A stretch of 64,000 bases of DNA from Akkermansia muciniphila (GTDB lineage Bacteria; Verrucomicrobiota; Verrucomicrobiia; Verrucomicrobiales; Akkermansiaceae), in contig SFDX01000002.1 in the NCBI GenBank assembly GCA_004557455.1, positions 1 to 64,000 on the forward strand. Reading direction: 5' to 3'. Below the pieces are notes generated by a model. That model saw only the letters and a program-made list of their open reading frames with translations, had not been told where the DNA came from and made no database searches. Every line of letters starts with the position of its first letter. Positions within the stretch are counted from its first letter, which is position 1. Shown here one piece after another: positions 32,306 through 42,349 of this stretch. Position numbers and translations under genes: made by a program.

Positions 32306-33150
32306 GCCCCAAAAATTACCTTGCTCTTCAGTCTCTACAGAACTTTGCCCGTGAGTTTTCTGCCTACACGGGGGAATACGTCATCATCGGCGGAGCCGCG
32401 TGTCACCTCTGGTTCGCGGATAAGCAGATCCATTTCCGCAATACCTTGGACGTGGACATGGCTCTGTTGTTGCAGGCCAATGCTCTTCCCTTCGTTCAGG
32501 CTTTCCTGAACTTCGTCGACAGGGTCGGCTACCGGGCGGAGAGTCATGCCCTCCGGGATGGGCGCGTTAAACGCCGCCTTTATCGTTTCCTTCTTGAGAA
32601 GGAAAGGGAATACCCCGCGATGATTGAGCTTCTGGGGCCCGACAATGCGGCGATACAGCACGCCTTCGATCAGCGCAGCATCCCCGTTAAGGTGGAGGGT
32701 GAGTATTGCGGGCTTTCCTGTATGCTGCTGGACCCTGCGTACTATGACATGCTGCGGAACGGTACGACTGAATGCTTGGGGGTGCCCGTGGTCAATAGGG
32801 AGACCCTCATTGCTCTCAAAATCAAGGCGTTCCTCAATATTCAGACCCTACATCGGCAGCCTGTGGTGCCGCCCCACGGCTCGGATGCGAGTATGGATAA
32901 TGCCCGCAAGCATCGCAAGGACGTTATCTCGCTGCTTTACCTTTCCGAACTCTCTGTAACGCCCGTGGCTCCGAGTATTCACCGGGATATCGAAGCCTTT
33001 GCGACTCAACTGCTCCGCGATTCCGCCGAGCGCGATTCCCTCATTCGATCCGTTGGCGCTACGCAGAGCCTCGGCCATATCCCCATGGACTCCTCTCTCC
33101 TGACGGAGATGATGCAGGATCTTCTCGCTCTGTTTCCGGCTCAGGACTGA
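32302..33150 (+). CDS. AbiEii-like nucleotidyltransferase (putative toxin)
   Basis: A 282-residue protein of the polymerase-beta-type nucleotidyltransferase superfamily. The GG...D-x-D core is YVIIGGAACHLWFADKQ at residues 26-42 followed by TLDVDMALLL near 48-57, giving the two metal-binding Asp residues. Related AbiEii and MenT enzymes add nucleotides to targets such as tRNA and stop growth or abort phage infection. The downstream helix ETLIALKIKAFLN near residue 172 is a family feature. Codon use is less GC-rich than most neighbours, consistent with transfer. It could instead be a housekeeping nucleotidyltransferase, but the coupled regulator argues against this. Confidence 0.72.
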   Translation: MSPKNYLALQSLQNFAREFSAYTGEYVIIGGAACHLWFADKQIHFRNTLDVDMALLLQANALPFVQAFLNFVDRVGYRAESHALRDGRVKRRLYRFLLEKEREYPAMIELLGPDNAAIQHAFDQRSIPVKVEGEYCGLSCMLLDPAYYDMLRNGTTECLGVPVVNRETLIALKIKAFLNIQTLHRQPVVPPHGSDASMDNARKHRKDVISLLYLSELSVTPVAPSIHRDIEAFATQLLRDSAERDSLIRSVGATQSLGHIPMDSSLLTEMMQDLLALFPAQD

Positions 33151-33228
33151 TAGCTCGCCTTCACCCCCTTTTGGCTCGTTTCTCGGGCGAGATGAGAAAG
33201 ATTTTTCGCCCCTCTGCGAAGAATTTGC

Positions 33229-33256
33229 TTGCTTTCCTCGCTCCGTTTGCTACACT
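33229..33256 (+). promoter_or_regulatory. Promoter of PEP-CTERM protein gene
   Basis: TTGCTT (33229-33234), 16-base spacer, TACACT (33251-33256). The predicted leader is about 130 bases, unlike the leaderless genes elsewhere in the window. Confidence 0.5.
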
Positions 33257-33395
33257 CTAACGCGATGAATTGTCGCTCGCTTGCTCCGGACGCGGAGTGA
33301 GTCAGCCCCGATTCTTCACCGGCCTCAAGGCGCCTCCCCCATCGACGGGTGGGTCGAGTCTCCCCAAGGCCACAACCTCAAACTCATACATCATC

Positions 33396-36300
33396 ATGAA
33401 ACTACATTTGCCGAAAGGTCTCCTTGCGGTGTTGTTGTCGTGTTTTGTCAGCACGGCAGCTTTCACCTACGGGACGACGATCACGCTGAACACCGGTGCC
33501 ACACAATCATCGGTTCCCACATTCGACGAGGGGGATACCACCTTGGTAGTCGATGTCACCGGCACCGGGGTTACTTGGGGCGCAGGGGCTCAGGTTGGCT
33601 CTGATGTTACCGCCACGGTCAATATCGCAGAGAATGCGTCTATGAGTGTCGGGACGACTGACGCTCAATACAGCGTTTTCGCAAAAAAAGGAGGGCAAAC
33701 GATCAATGTTGGTAAGAATGCGATATTGACAACCACCTGCTCTTTGGCAGGGTGGCAAGACAATTCGCCGAACTCAATGACAACCGCAATTAACCTCGGT
33801 GAGGGAGCTACATGGAATTCAGAATCGACCATGGGGACTGACAAGTGCGAGTATCTCCATCGGACGATTGTTACGATGAACGGGGCAAAGATTAATGTTG
33901 CATCAGGTAGTGCAATAAGATCCGAACGCGGTGGTAATGGGGCGAATAAGTTTGTTACGCGTGCTGACGCTGCGGCGAAAAGTACTATTCAGGGAGACGG
34001 AAGCTTGATCACACAGAATTCCGACATTACTTTTGATGTCGCTGCTCGCACGAACAAGACGGATGCAACGGAAGCTGATCTCGTTGTGAGTACCACTTTG
34101 AGCAAAACTGCCTACAACGAAACATTCATCAAGGCCGGTACAGGTGTTTTGAATGTGACTAAGGGCGGTTCTGTCCATTTGAAGGTTCAAAATGGAGTGT
34201 TGAATCTTGGGGCAGGTGCCACTCTGGGTACTCTGACCACTGAGAGCGGTGTTTCCAATGTTTCCGGGACGGTAACCACGGTGAATACCTCCGGAGGTGA
34301 AACCAATGTTTCCGGGACGGTAACCACGGTGAATGCCTCCGGTGGTGTAACGAATCTCAACGCGAACGGAACGATAGACCTTATCGATATTCGAGGAAGT
34401 CAGGGAGCATTTAATGGTACGGTCAACATAGCCGGCACGGTTGCTGCTAGCCATATCTGGATTACTGACATTGCTTCAAAGGAAAATGCCAAGCTTAATA
34501 TCGTAGGCAGCGGTCAGCTGACTTACGATTCCGTCATTTGGTCATCCATCGATGGAACCAAGAGTGCTACGCTTACAAACAATGGAGAGACGGGGAACAA
34601 TGCTCAATTCTCGGCCGACAGGGCCTTGTATACCATAGCCGATGCCGCGGTCACATATGAGGAAAGTGCGAACAAGACTTTCGCTCTGAAATTGCAGGAT
34701 AGCTCTCTTGTGCACAATGGAACGGGAACGGTGACTTTGAATAATGCCGGTAACACCATTGTGGACATCTCGGGCTCGGGATCGGTTGTGATGGACGGCG
34801 GCGTTGTGAGCGGCACTCTGAATGTAAGCAGCTTTAACGGCTCCGGTACTGCTGAAATTACCGGTTCTATTACCGGAGGTGCGGTGCGGAATGTCAATAT
34901 CCTGTCCACCCAGCGTCAGCTTGGCTCGACTATATTGAGCGGGAATATTAACTTTGATGTCCAGAAAGGCAACTTTGATTATAACGGTGAGGGGACCTAC
35001 TCAACCGCTACCGGAATTCAGACCGTTACACGTGATACCATCTTGATCAGCGGTGTTGATGCAAGGCAGTTTACGGACGCTAGCTTCAAGGTGAACGGAG
35101 AGGCCGCTGACAATCTGACGATTGATGCGGACGGTATTCGTGGTAGTGTGACGACCAATACCACGACGTACCTCATTGCGAATAAGACTGATGCAGTTTC
35201 ATGGTCTGATGTGACGAGCGCAGGTGGTAGCCTTGTTAAGTTTACCGCCGGAGGCAAACTGACGACGGCCGATACGGACAAGATCTTGTCCTCTGACATT
35301 GAGGTTGCGACCGGGGTGACCGGCAGCCGCTTGTCAGGTTCCGGTACGTATGTTCTGTCGATTAACTCTACCGATATTAAGGTAGATTCTCTCTCGGACT
35401 GGACCGGTACGGTGGAGCTTTCCGGGAGCCACACCGGGTTGGACCTCAGTTCCGCCAAGTTGGGTAACGCGGGGTCTACGATACTCCTCGATAATGTGAC
35501 TGGTAAGGATTTGGCGACAGCGACGGTCAATGCCAATGTGGAGCTTACCTATAGGGGAACCAATGCGCAGAAGGCTGACGGATTGGTGATCACCGGAAAC
35601 AAGGCAGATATTACATTCAACGGCAATGTAACAGGTGTTTTGACCGGTAATAGGACTGAGATTAATGTTCTTAATCAGGTTTCGGGAACCAAGTTGAACT
35701 TCACTGGATCGGAGAATAAGAATGTGCAGATTGTTGACGAGGCAGGAAGTTCCATTTCATTCTCGAAAAATGCCACGGATATCTCAACATCTATCGTGTC
35801 GCAGAAGGACGCCTCTACGGGAAAGACCTCGGTTTCGTTCGATAATGTCTCGGATGTGAGCATGAGAGGAAACATACTTAACGATAAATGGTCAGATTGG
35901 CACGCTAAAGGAGACCTGAGTGTCAACTTGAACGAGAACACGAAGGTCACCTTCAGCGGGACGGTTCATGCGAACACCTTGAATGTGGCATCCGGTGCGG
36001 AGGCATCGTTCACGAAGGCTACCTCCCTCGATAAGGTGGTGGGTTCCGGTACCTTCAGCTCAACGGTTGAGCAGGGAATCACCCTCGGGACAGCAACAGA
36101 TTCCAAGTTTACGGGGTCCATCAAAGCCTTGGGTGGAGCCGTGATCCAGGCAGCCTTTGCCGGTACTGATGCGCAGGAGGGTTCCCTCGCTAAAATCGAT
36201 GCTACTGCCGGTTCGGTCAATCTGCTGAACACCTCTTCCGTGACGGTGACGGATATGGTCATCGGCGCGGGGCAGACGGTAGGTGTGTACAGCGGGACGG

Positions 36301-36764
36301 CTGTGCCGGGTGCGGCCGCCACGGGCAATGAAGGCGCGTTGACGGTAACGAACCTGACGGTGACGAGCGGTGAGGGTGGTGCCGCTACGCTGAATGCCAA
36401 CCTGAACCTGACAGGAACCACCCTGACATTGAACGGTGTGTTGACCTTGGGCAGCGAGTTGACGCTGGGCAGCGGGAATACGCTGAGAGGAGTCGACTGG
36501 TCCTCGCTGACAAATGAGCAATCCATCACGCTCATCGAAGGTGTGGACAGCATAGCCGGAGGGTACACCGGGCCGATTACGGCCGGCAGTGTGTTCAGCA
36601 ACGTGAGCGATACGTCCACCATGCATTACTCCTTGGTGTATAGCGATCAGGCGAAGACGCTGACCTTGCAGGCCTCCAACGTCCCGGAGCCGACGACGGC
36701 GACGCTGTCGCTGTTGGCGCTGATGGGCTTGGCGGCGCGGAGACGCCGTAAGGCGGCGAAGTAA
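33396..36764 (+). CDS. PEP-CTERM surface protein with beta-helix-type repeats
   Basis: A 1122-residue protein. A signal peptide occupies about residues 1-25 (KGLLAVLLSCFVSTAAF). The body is Thr/Ser/Gly/Asn-rich and resembles autotransporter-associated beta-strand passenger repeats, including a 16-residue tandem repeat (NVSGTVTTVN) at about 34257-34350. The C-terminus is a full PEP-CTERM sorting signal: VPEPTTATLSLLALMGLAAR then a basic RRRK tail. The exosortase at 3704-4639 is the likely processing enzyme, releasing or anchoring the protein at the cell surface. Codon use is AT-richer than the neighbours, common for such surface proteins. The ATG at 33396 gives the signal peptide; an upstream start at 33270 does not. 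Confidence 0.88.
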   Translation: MKLHLPKGLLAVLLSCFVSTAAFTYGTTITLNTGATQSSVPTFDEGDTTLVVDVTGTGVTWGAGAQVGSDVTATVNIAENASMSVGTTDAQYSVFAKKGGQTINVGKNAILTTTCSLAGWQDNSPNSMTTAINLGEGATWNSESTMGTDKCEYLHRTIVTMNGAKINVASGSAIRSERGGNGANKFVTRADAAAKSTIQGDGSLITQNSDITFDVAARTNKTDATEADLVVSTTLSKTAYNETFIKAGTGVLNVTKGGSVHLKVQNGVLNLGAGATLGTLTTESGVSNVSGTVTTVNTSGGETNVSGTVTTVNASGGVTNLNANGTIDLIDIRGSQGAFNGTVNIAGTVAASHIWITDIASKENAKLNIVGSGQLTYDSVIWSSIDGTKSATLTNNGETGNNAQFSADRALYTIADAAVTYEESANKTFALKLQDSSLVHNGTGTVTLNNAGNTIVDISGSGSVVMDGGVVSGTLNVSSFNGSGTAEITGSITGGAVRNVNILSTQRQLGSTILSGNINFDVQKGNFDYNGEGTYSTATGIQTVTRDTILISGVDARQFTDASFKVNGEAADNLTIDADGIRGSVTTNTTTYLIANKTDAVSWSDVTSAGGSLVKFTAGGKLTTADTDKILSSDIEVATGVTGSRLSGSGTYVLSINSTDIKVDSLSDWTGTVELSGSHTGLDLSSAKLGNAGSTILLDNVTGKDLATATVNANVELTYRGTNAQKADGLVITGNKADITFNGNVTGVLTGNRTEINVLNQVSGTKLNFTGSENKNVQIVDEAGSSISFSKNATDISTSIVSQKDASTGKTSVSFDNVSDVSMRGNILNDKWSDWHAKGDLSVNLNENTKVTFSGTVHANTLNVASGAEASFTKATSLDKVVGSGTFSSTVEQGITLGTATDSKFTGSIKALGGAVIQAAFAGTDAQEGSLAKIDATAGSVNLLNTSSVTVTDMVIGAGQTVGVYSGTAVPGAAATGNEGALTVTNLTVTSGEGGAATLNANLNLTGTTLTLNGVLTLGSELTLGSGNTLRGVDWSSLTNEQSITLIEGVDSIAGGYTGPITAGSVFSNVSDTSTMHYSLVYSDQAKTLTLQASNVPEPTTATLSLLALMGLAARRRRKAAK

Positions 36765-36788
36765 GGCGCGCCCGCGAGAGTAAATGGC

Positions 36789-36824
36789 AAGCCCCCGCTG
36801 TCTGTGAGACGGCGGGGGCTTTTG
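36789..36824 (+). terminator. Terminator of PEP-CTERM gene
   Basis: A 14-base stem, AAGCCCCCGCTGTC (36789-36802) with GACGGCGGGGGCTT (36808-36821), one G-U pair, a five-base loop and a short T-run. It may also serve the convergent ankyrin gene. Confidence 0.8.
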
Positions 36825-36837
36825 GGTGAGGGGTGGG

Positions 36838-37524
36838 TCAGGCTTGGGCGGCGGCGGAGAGGAGGGCGCGGAGGGATGGAGAAGCCGCGTAATCCAGGGC
36901 CGTCTTGCCGGTGTTGTCGACCGCAGCGGGGTCGGCCCCTTCCTCCAAGAGGAGGCGGACGACCGACTCCTCCCCGCGCCAGGCGGCACGGATGAGTGGG
37001 GTCCAGCCGAGCTCGGAATCGCGCGCCTCGGTATCGGCATTGAGGCGGAGGAGATGGCGGAGGATGGACTCCCGCCCCTCACCGATGGCCCACATGAGAG
37101 GCGTCCATCCGTTGGCATCGCGGGCCTCCATGGCGGCCCCGGAGCGCAGCAGGGCGCGCGCGAAGTCCATGCGGCAGAGGAACGCGGCCATCATGAGCGC
37201 GGTCCGCCCCTGTCGGTCCGCCGCGTTGGGGTTCGCCCCGCGGGTGAGGAAGAGGTTGACGAGCGGCTCTGCGCCGCGAAGCACCGCGAGCATGAGCGGC
37301 GTGCGCCCCCTGTGGTCCGCGAGGTCGGGATCGGCCCCCGCCTGCAGGAGAAGGGCGACCGCCTCCTCCCGGCCGCCGAGAGCGGCGTAGAAGAGGGGAG
37401 TGCGCAGGAAGGCATCCCGCGTGTTGGCATCGGCCCCGCGGCGCAGGAGCGCGAGCAGGCCGGCGGTGTTACCGGACTCGCAGGCATCCGCGAGCTTGGC
37501 GAATAGGTCTGTGTCTCTGTTCAT
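36838..37524 (-). CDS. Ankyrin-repeat protein
   Basis: A 228-residue protein made of six to seven ankyrin repeats, each about 33 residues, with recurring G-TPL and LLL-GADP patterns (RTPLFYAALGGREEAVALLLQ; NGWTPLMWAIGEGRESILRH). No signal peptide or catalytic domain is present, so it should be a cytoplasmic protein-binding module. The partner is unknown. It lies alone, convergent with the PEP-CTERM gene. Confidence 0.85.
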   Translation of the reverse strand: MNRDTDLFAKLADACESGNTAGLLALLRRGADANTRDAFLRTPLFYAALGGREEAVALLLQAGADPDLADHRGRTPLMLAVLRGAEPLVNLFLTRGANPNAADRQGRTALMMAAFLCRMDFARALLRSGAAMEARDANGWTPLMWAIGEGRESILRHLLRLNADTEARDSELGWTPLIRAAWRGEESVVRLLLEEGADPAAVDNTGKTALDYAASPSLRALLSAAAQA

Positions 37525-37708
37525 ATCTGATCATTCGGGTTTAAGATGTTCGGGCCCCCTGCACGCCGGGCGGCGGGGGATGAGAAACACAGGCAGTGCG
37601 TTGACAGGGTAGCGGACCGGGAAGCGCGGGCGGGGGAGAGAAAGCCCGCGGCCCCGGGGCGCACAGCCCGCCGCAGAGAGCGCGGCGAGCCGTGCCGTGG
37701 AAGGGAGT

Positions 37709-39121
37709 TTACTTCCTCTTCTGCTGTTCCCAGCCGCCGCCGAGCTGTGTGTACAGCGTCGGGATGCAAGCGGCATACTGGTAGCGGTAAGAAGCCAGCT
37801 GCTTCTGCGCCGGGAAGAGCCCCTGCTGGGCGGTGAGCACCTCGTAGTAGCTGGAGAGCCCCTGCTTGTAGCGGTCGCGGGAGAGTGCGAGACTCTCCTC
37901 GTAGGCAGCCACGGCGGCCTCCTGGCGGCTGATGACCTCGCGCAGCTTCTCACGCTGAATGAGCGTGGAAGAAATCTCCGCCAGCGCATCGTACACCGTC
38001 TGCTCATACTCCGCCTTGGCAGAGAGGAAGTTCTCACGCTTGATCTTCTCGGACGCGCGGAGCTGACCGGCCCGGAAGAGCGGCCCCGTCAGGTTAGCAC
38101 CCACGCCCCAGCCCGTGGTGGGGTGCAGGGCAGCGCGGCGCAGGTCCATGGAAGCATAGCCCATGGCCCCTGTCAGGCTGATGGACGGGAAGTAGTTGGC
38201 AATCGCCACACCCACCTCCGCATTGGCGGCCCGCATCGCCTGCTCCTTGGCACGGATATCCGGGCGGCGGGACAGGATGGAAGCCGGGATGCCCGCTGCG
38301 ACCTTAGCCGCACCCGCAAAGCTGCTGAGCGACGACTTGCGCGCGATGGAACCCGGCGCACGACCCGCGAGAGCGCAGAGCGTGTTCTCCAGCGCGCGGA
38401 TCTGGTACTCCAACTGCGGGATCTCCGCCTCCGCCGCCTTCAGTGCGGCCTCTGCGGAGGTGGTCTGCAGCTTGTTGGCGATACCGCCCTCCAGCTGGGC
38501 ACCGAAGAGCTCCAGGGTCTCCTGGTAAGAAACGACCGAATTGCGAGCGATGCGCAGCTGCTCATCCAGCAGCACAAGGTTCAGGTAGCCGCAGGCCACC
38601 TGGCGGATGAGCGAGACGCGCAGGTTGTTCAGCATCTCCTCGGCCTCCTGCGCGGAAGCCTCGGCACTCTCCGTGCCCTTGCGCGTCTTGCCCCACAGAT
38701 CGAGCTCCCAGGATGCATTGAGCGCAGCCGCCCCCGGCATCTTGGTAGCACCGCCGCTCTGCACCACGGTGGCGCCGTTCGCCTGGTTAGCCCCCTTGGA
38801 GGACGAGGCACCGTAGCCGAACCAAGGGAAGAGCGGCGCGTTCGCCACGGTTACGGCATGCTCGGCGGCCCGCACATTGTGCAGCGTGGCCTCCAGCGTG
38901 CGGTTGTTGTTGAGCACATCGGAGAGGAGCGAGGAGAGGCTCGGATCGCGGAGCACCTGCTGCCAGGGCAGGTCAGCCATGCTCTCCGCCTGTGCCGAGC
39001 CCCCGCGGAACTCTGCCGGCACGGGCATGTTCGGTTTAGCGCTCATCCAAGACGGACCGAAAGAGCAGGCAGGCAGCAGCAGAGCTGCGCCGGGAAGAAG
39101 GAATCGTGTAACGGTTCTCAT
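37709..39121 (-). CDS. RND efflux outer-membrane lipoprotein (TolC/NodT family)
   Basis: A 470-residue outer-membrane channel component of a tripartite efflux pump. A lipoprotein signal ends LLLPAC (Cys about 19). The body shows the duplicated TolC pattern with ASWELDLWGKTRKGTESAEA near residue 140 and SRRPDIRAKEQAMRAANAEV near 285. It is the last gene of a marR-MFP-RND-OMF operon and probably completes the pump by crossing the outer membrane. The usual length is kept. Confidence 0.93.
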   Translation of the reverse strand: MRTVTRFLLPGAALLLPACSFGPSWMSAKPNMPVPAEFRGGSAQAESMADLPWQQVLRDPSLSSLLSDVLNNNRTLEATLHNVRAAEHAVTVANAPLFPWFGYGASSSKGANQANGATVVQSGGATKMPGAAALNASWELDLWGKTRKGTESAEASAQEAEEMLNNLRVSLIRQVACGYLNLVLLDEQLRIARNSVVSYQETLELFGAQLEGGIANKLQTTSAEAALKAAEAEIPQLEYQIRALENTLCALAGRAPGSIARKSSLSSFAGAAKVAAGIPASILSRRPDIRAKEQAMRAANAEVGVAIANYFPSISLTGAMGYASMDLRRAALHPTTGWGVGANLTGPLFRAGQLRASEKIKRENFLSAKAEYEQTVYDALAEISSTLIQREKLREVISRQEAAVAAYEESLALSRDRYKQGLSSYYEVLTAQQGLFPAQKQLASYRYQYAACIPTLYTQLGGGWEQQKRK

Positions 39122-39157
39122 TGTTTTGTTGTGTTTGCGGTTGTTGTGTGAAATGGG

Positions 39158-42100
39158 TTATTTATCCGTATGGGCGGCCAGGTAATCGCGCGCGGCCTCT
39201 TCATCGGGGTCCGCCTTGTTCTCATTGAGCTTGTAGGTAATGCGGAAGAGACGCATGATGAACATGTACGAGCAGGGGATGAGGAAGACACCCACCACCG
39301 TAGCCATGAGCATGCCCGCCACCACCACGATGCCGATGGCATTGCGCGCCAAGGCACCGGCACCCGTGGAGTAGACCAGCGGCATACAGCCCAGGATGAA
39401 CGCGATGGACGTCATGAGAATGGGACGCAGACGCAGGCGCGCCGCCGTGAGTGTAGCCGTCAGCAGGTCCTTGCCGCGCCCGATTTCCAAGTTGGCGAAC
39501 TCCACGATGAGAATGGCATTTTTAGCCGCCAGACCCACGAGCATGATGAGCCCGACCTGCGCATAGAGGTTCAGCTCCAGCCCCATAATCATGAGGCCCA
39601 GGTAAGCCCCGAGCACCGCGATGGGCACGGTGAGGAAGATGGAGAGCGGCAGCGTCCACTTCTCGTACAGAGCCGCCAGAATGAGGTAGGCGAACAGCGC
39701 GGACAGCGCGAAGATGGTGCCGATGCCGATGGAGTTGCGCACCTTGTTCTCCTGGAAGCTCATGTCCTGATAATCGAAACCGATCTTCGTGTGGTCCACC
39801 GAGGTCTCATAGAGCTTCTCCAGGGCCGTCATGAGCTGCTCGGAGGAGTAACCCGGCTTGGGCATCACGAGGAGCTTGGCGGCGTTGTAGATGTTGTGGT
39901 GCATCACGAACTCCGTGTCGCTGCTGTCCCGGATATTCACGAGCGCCGACAGCGGCACGCGCTTACCCGTGCGACTCGTGACGAAGAATCCGTCCATGCA
40001 ATCCAGACTGCGGCGGTCCATGCCGCGGGCCTGCATGTAGACCTGCCACTGCTGGCCGAACGCATTGAAGAAATTGACGAAGGACGAGCCGTTGTAAGCA
40101 GCCAGGATGTTGTAGGCGGACTTGATGTCCACGTTGTGGTACAGGCACTTCTCCTTGTCCACATCCACGAAGACTTGGGGAGTATCCGGCATCATCATAT
40201 CCATGCACAGCCCCACCTCCGGCAGGGCACGGGCAGCGGCCTCGAAGGCCAGCACCTGCTCATACAGGAACGCGACACCCTGGCCCTCCAGATCCGTCAG
40301 CACCATGCTGACACCGTTGGAAGTACCCACACCGGGAATGGCGGGCGGGATGTTCACCATGGCCACCTTGGCATCCAGCCCCGCCATGGCCACGCGCTTG
40401 CTGAGGCGGGCGTGGATTTGGTGCGCCGTCTCGCTGCGATCCTTCCACTCCTTCAACTGCACGAACGCTGCCGCCGCACCGGGGGTCTGCACGAAGTTCA
40501 TGATGTTGATACCGGAGACCACGGCGATATTCTTGACCGTGGGATCCTGCAAGGCGTGGTAGAGCTTGGTGCACTCCTCCATGGTAACCTGCAGCGACTG
40601 GTCCGACTTCATGACGATAGCCGCCATGAGGAAGCCCTGGTCCTCATCCGGCAGGAAGGCACCCGGCACGCGCTCCGAGGCGGGAATGATGGCCGCCCAG
40701 GTGCCCAGCAGCAGGGCCATGCCCACATACAGACGCTTGCAGAGGAAGCGGCAGATGGCCACATAGGCATCCGCCAGCGCGTTGTAGCACTTGTTGAAAA
40801 TGTTATAGAACGGCGTGGCAATGCGCGCGAGCAGCGTCTTGCTCGCGCCCTTCTCCTTGAGCAGTAGGGTGCAGAGAGCGGGCGAGAGCGTCAGGGCGTT
40901 GAAGGCCGACACCAACATCGAGATGGCGATGGTGATGGCGAACTGCTTGAACAGCGTGCCCGAGATACCCGACATCATCAGCGAGGGCAGGAACACCGCC
41001 GAAAGCACGAGCGCGATGGCGACCACCGGGCCGCTCACCTCCTGCATGGCGGCAAAGGTGGCCATGCGTGGCTTGATGCCTTGGTCGATGTGGTGCTGCA
41101 CGGCCTCCACCACCACGATGGCGTCATCCACCACCAAGCCGATGGCCAGCACCATGCCCAGCAGGGAGATGGTGTTCAGCGTGAAGCCCAGCAGCGGGAA
41201 CACGATGAAGGTGGACAGCAGCGACACCGGCACCGCGATGAGCGGAATGAAGGTGGCCCGCAGGTTCTGCAGGAACACGAACACCACGAGGGCCACCAGG
41301 ATGACGGCCTCGATGAAGGTCTGCCGAATCTCTACGATGGAGTTGCGGACGGATACCGTGGTATCCAGCGTGACGTTACCCGTAAGCCCCTCCGGCATGG
41401 CGGCTTTCTGCTTCTCCAGCAGCGCAGTGAGGCGGTCCACCGTGGCAATGGCGTTGGAGCCCGGGGACTGGTAGATGAGCACGTTGGCCGTGCGGTTGCC
41501 GTTGATGCGGCCCGTGATGGAGTAGTCCTCCGAGCCGAGCTCCACGTCCGCGATGTCTTTGAGGTACACGTAACCATCCCCGTCCTTGCGGACGATGATG
41601 TTCTCGAATTCCTCCGGGGTGCTCATGCGACCTTGGGTACGCAGGGCAAAGGTCTTCTCCTGCCCGTCCTGAATGGGCTCTGCGCCGATCTTACCGCCGG
41701 GGTTGGTGTTATTCTCCACGGTGATGGCGGCGCGCACCTCCTCCACGGAGATGTTGTAGTGCGTCATCTTGGGCGTGTTGAGCCACACGCGGATAGCATA
41801 GCGGCCCGCGCCGTACACCATCACCTCGCCCACGCCGGGGACGCGCTTGAGCTCATCCACCATCTTGACTTGCGCGTAGTTGGACAGGTCGATATCGCGG
41901 TGCGAGCCGTCCGGTGAGGTGATGGAGTAGATCATGAGCGGCAGACCCGGCATCTGCGTGATGGTGATGCCGGAGCTGAGCACCTCCTGCGGCATCTGGG
42001 ACTGGGCCTGGCCATAGCGCATGTTGGTGAGCATCTGGTCCATGTCCGTCACCGTCTCCGGGGAGAAGACGCACTGCAGGGCGTAGGAGCCGTTGTTAGA

Positions 42101-42346
42101 AGAAATGGAGGACATGTAGTCCATGCCCTGCACGCCGGAGACCTGGCGCTCCAGCGGGGTGCCGACGGAATCCGCAACGGACTTGGCGTCCGCGCCCGGG
42201 AACATGGCGCGCAGTTGAATGGTGCGCGGCGTGATCTCCGGGTACTGCTCGATGGGCAGGTTGGCCAGGCACACCAAGCCCAGCAGCGTGGTGACCACGG
42301 CGAAAACCGTGGCGACTACCGGGTGTTTAATGAAATAGGGGCTCAT
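39158..42346 (-). CDS. RND efflux transporter, HAE1/AcrB type
   Basis: A 1062-residue inner-membrane proton/drug antiporter, full length for the HAE1 family. The N-terminus MSPYFIKHPVVATVFAVV is canonical. The duplicated fold is visible, with proton-relay acidic residues in GLVVDDAIVVVEAV (TM4, about residue 405) and the conserved RLRPILMTSIAFILG in the second half. Large periplasmic loops bind substrate. It is four bases downstream of the adaptor gene. The substrates cannot be read from sequence; family members export antibiotics, bile salts and dyes, which would suit a gut organism. Confidence 0.95.
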   Translation of the reverse strand: MSPYFIKHPVVATVFAVVTTLLGLVCLANLPIEQYPEITPRTIQLRAMFPGADAKSVADSVGTPLERQVSGVQGMDYMSSISSNNGSYALQCVFSPETVTDMDQMLTNMRYGQAQSQMPQEVLSSGITITQMPGLPLMIYSITSPDGSHRDIDLSNYAQVKMVDELKRVPGVGEVMVYGAGRYAIRVWLNTPKMTHYNISVEEVRAAITVENNTNPGGKIGAEPIQDGQEKTFALRTQGRMSTPEEFENIIVRKDGDGYVYLKDIADVELGSEDYSITGRINGNRTANVLIYQSPGSNAIATVDRLTALLEKQKAAMPEGLTGNVTLDTTVSVRNSIVEIRQTFIEAVILVALVVFVFLQNLRATFIPLIAVPVSLLSTFIVFPLLGFTLNTISLLGMVLAIGLVVDDAIVVVEAVQHHIDQGIKPRMATFAAMQEVSGPVVAIALVLSAVFLPSLMMSGISGTLFKQFAITIAISMLVSAFNALTLSPALCTLLLKEKGASKTLLARIATPFYNIFNKCYNALADAYVAICRFLCKRLYVGMALLLGTWAAIIPASERVPGAFLPDEDQGFLMAAIVMKSDQSLQVTMEECTKLYHALQDPTVKNIAVVSGINIMNFVQTPGAAAAFVQLKEWKDRSETAHQIHARLSKRVAMAGLDAKVAMVNIPPAIPGVGTSNGVSMVLTDLEGQGVAFLYEQVLAFEAAARALPEVGLCMDMMMPDTPQVFVDVDKEKCLYHNVDIKSAYNILAAYNGSSFVNFFNAFGQQWQVYMQARGMDRRSLDCMDGFFVTSRTGKRVPLSALVNIRDSSDTEFVMHHNIYNAAKLLVMPKPGYSSEQLMTALEKLYETSVDHTKIGFDYQDMSFQENKVRNSIGIGTIFALSALFAYLILAALYEKWTLPLSIFLTVPIAVLGAYLGLMIMGLELNLYAQVGLIMLVGLAAKNAILIVEFANLEIGRGKDLLTATLTAARLRLRPILMTSIAFILGCMPLVYSTGAGALARNAIGIVVVAGMLMATVVGVFLIPCSYMFIMRLFRITYKLNENKADPDEEAARDYLAAHTDK

Positions 42347-42349
42347 GGC

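Noticed and set aside
39170..40867. Open frame of 565 codons on the plus strand
   Set aside because: Antisense to the RND transporter gene, whose full-length homology is clear.
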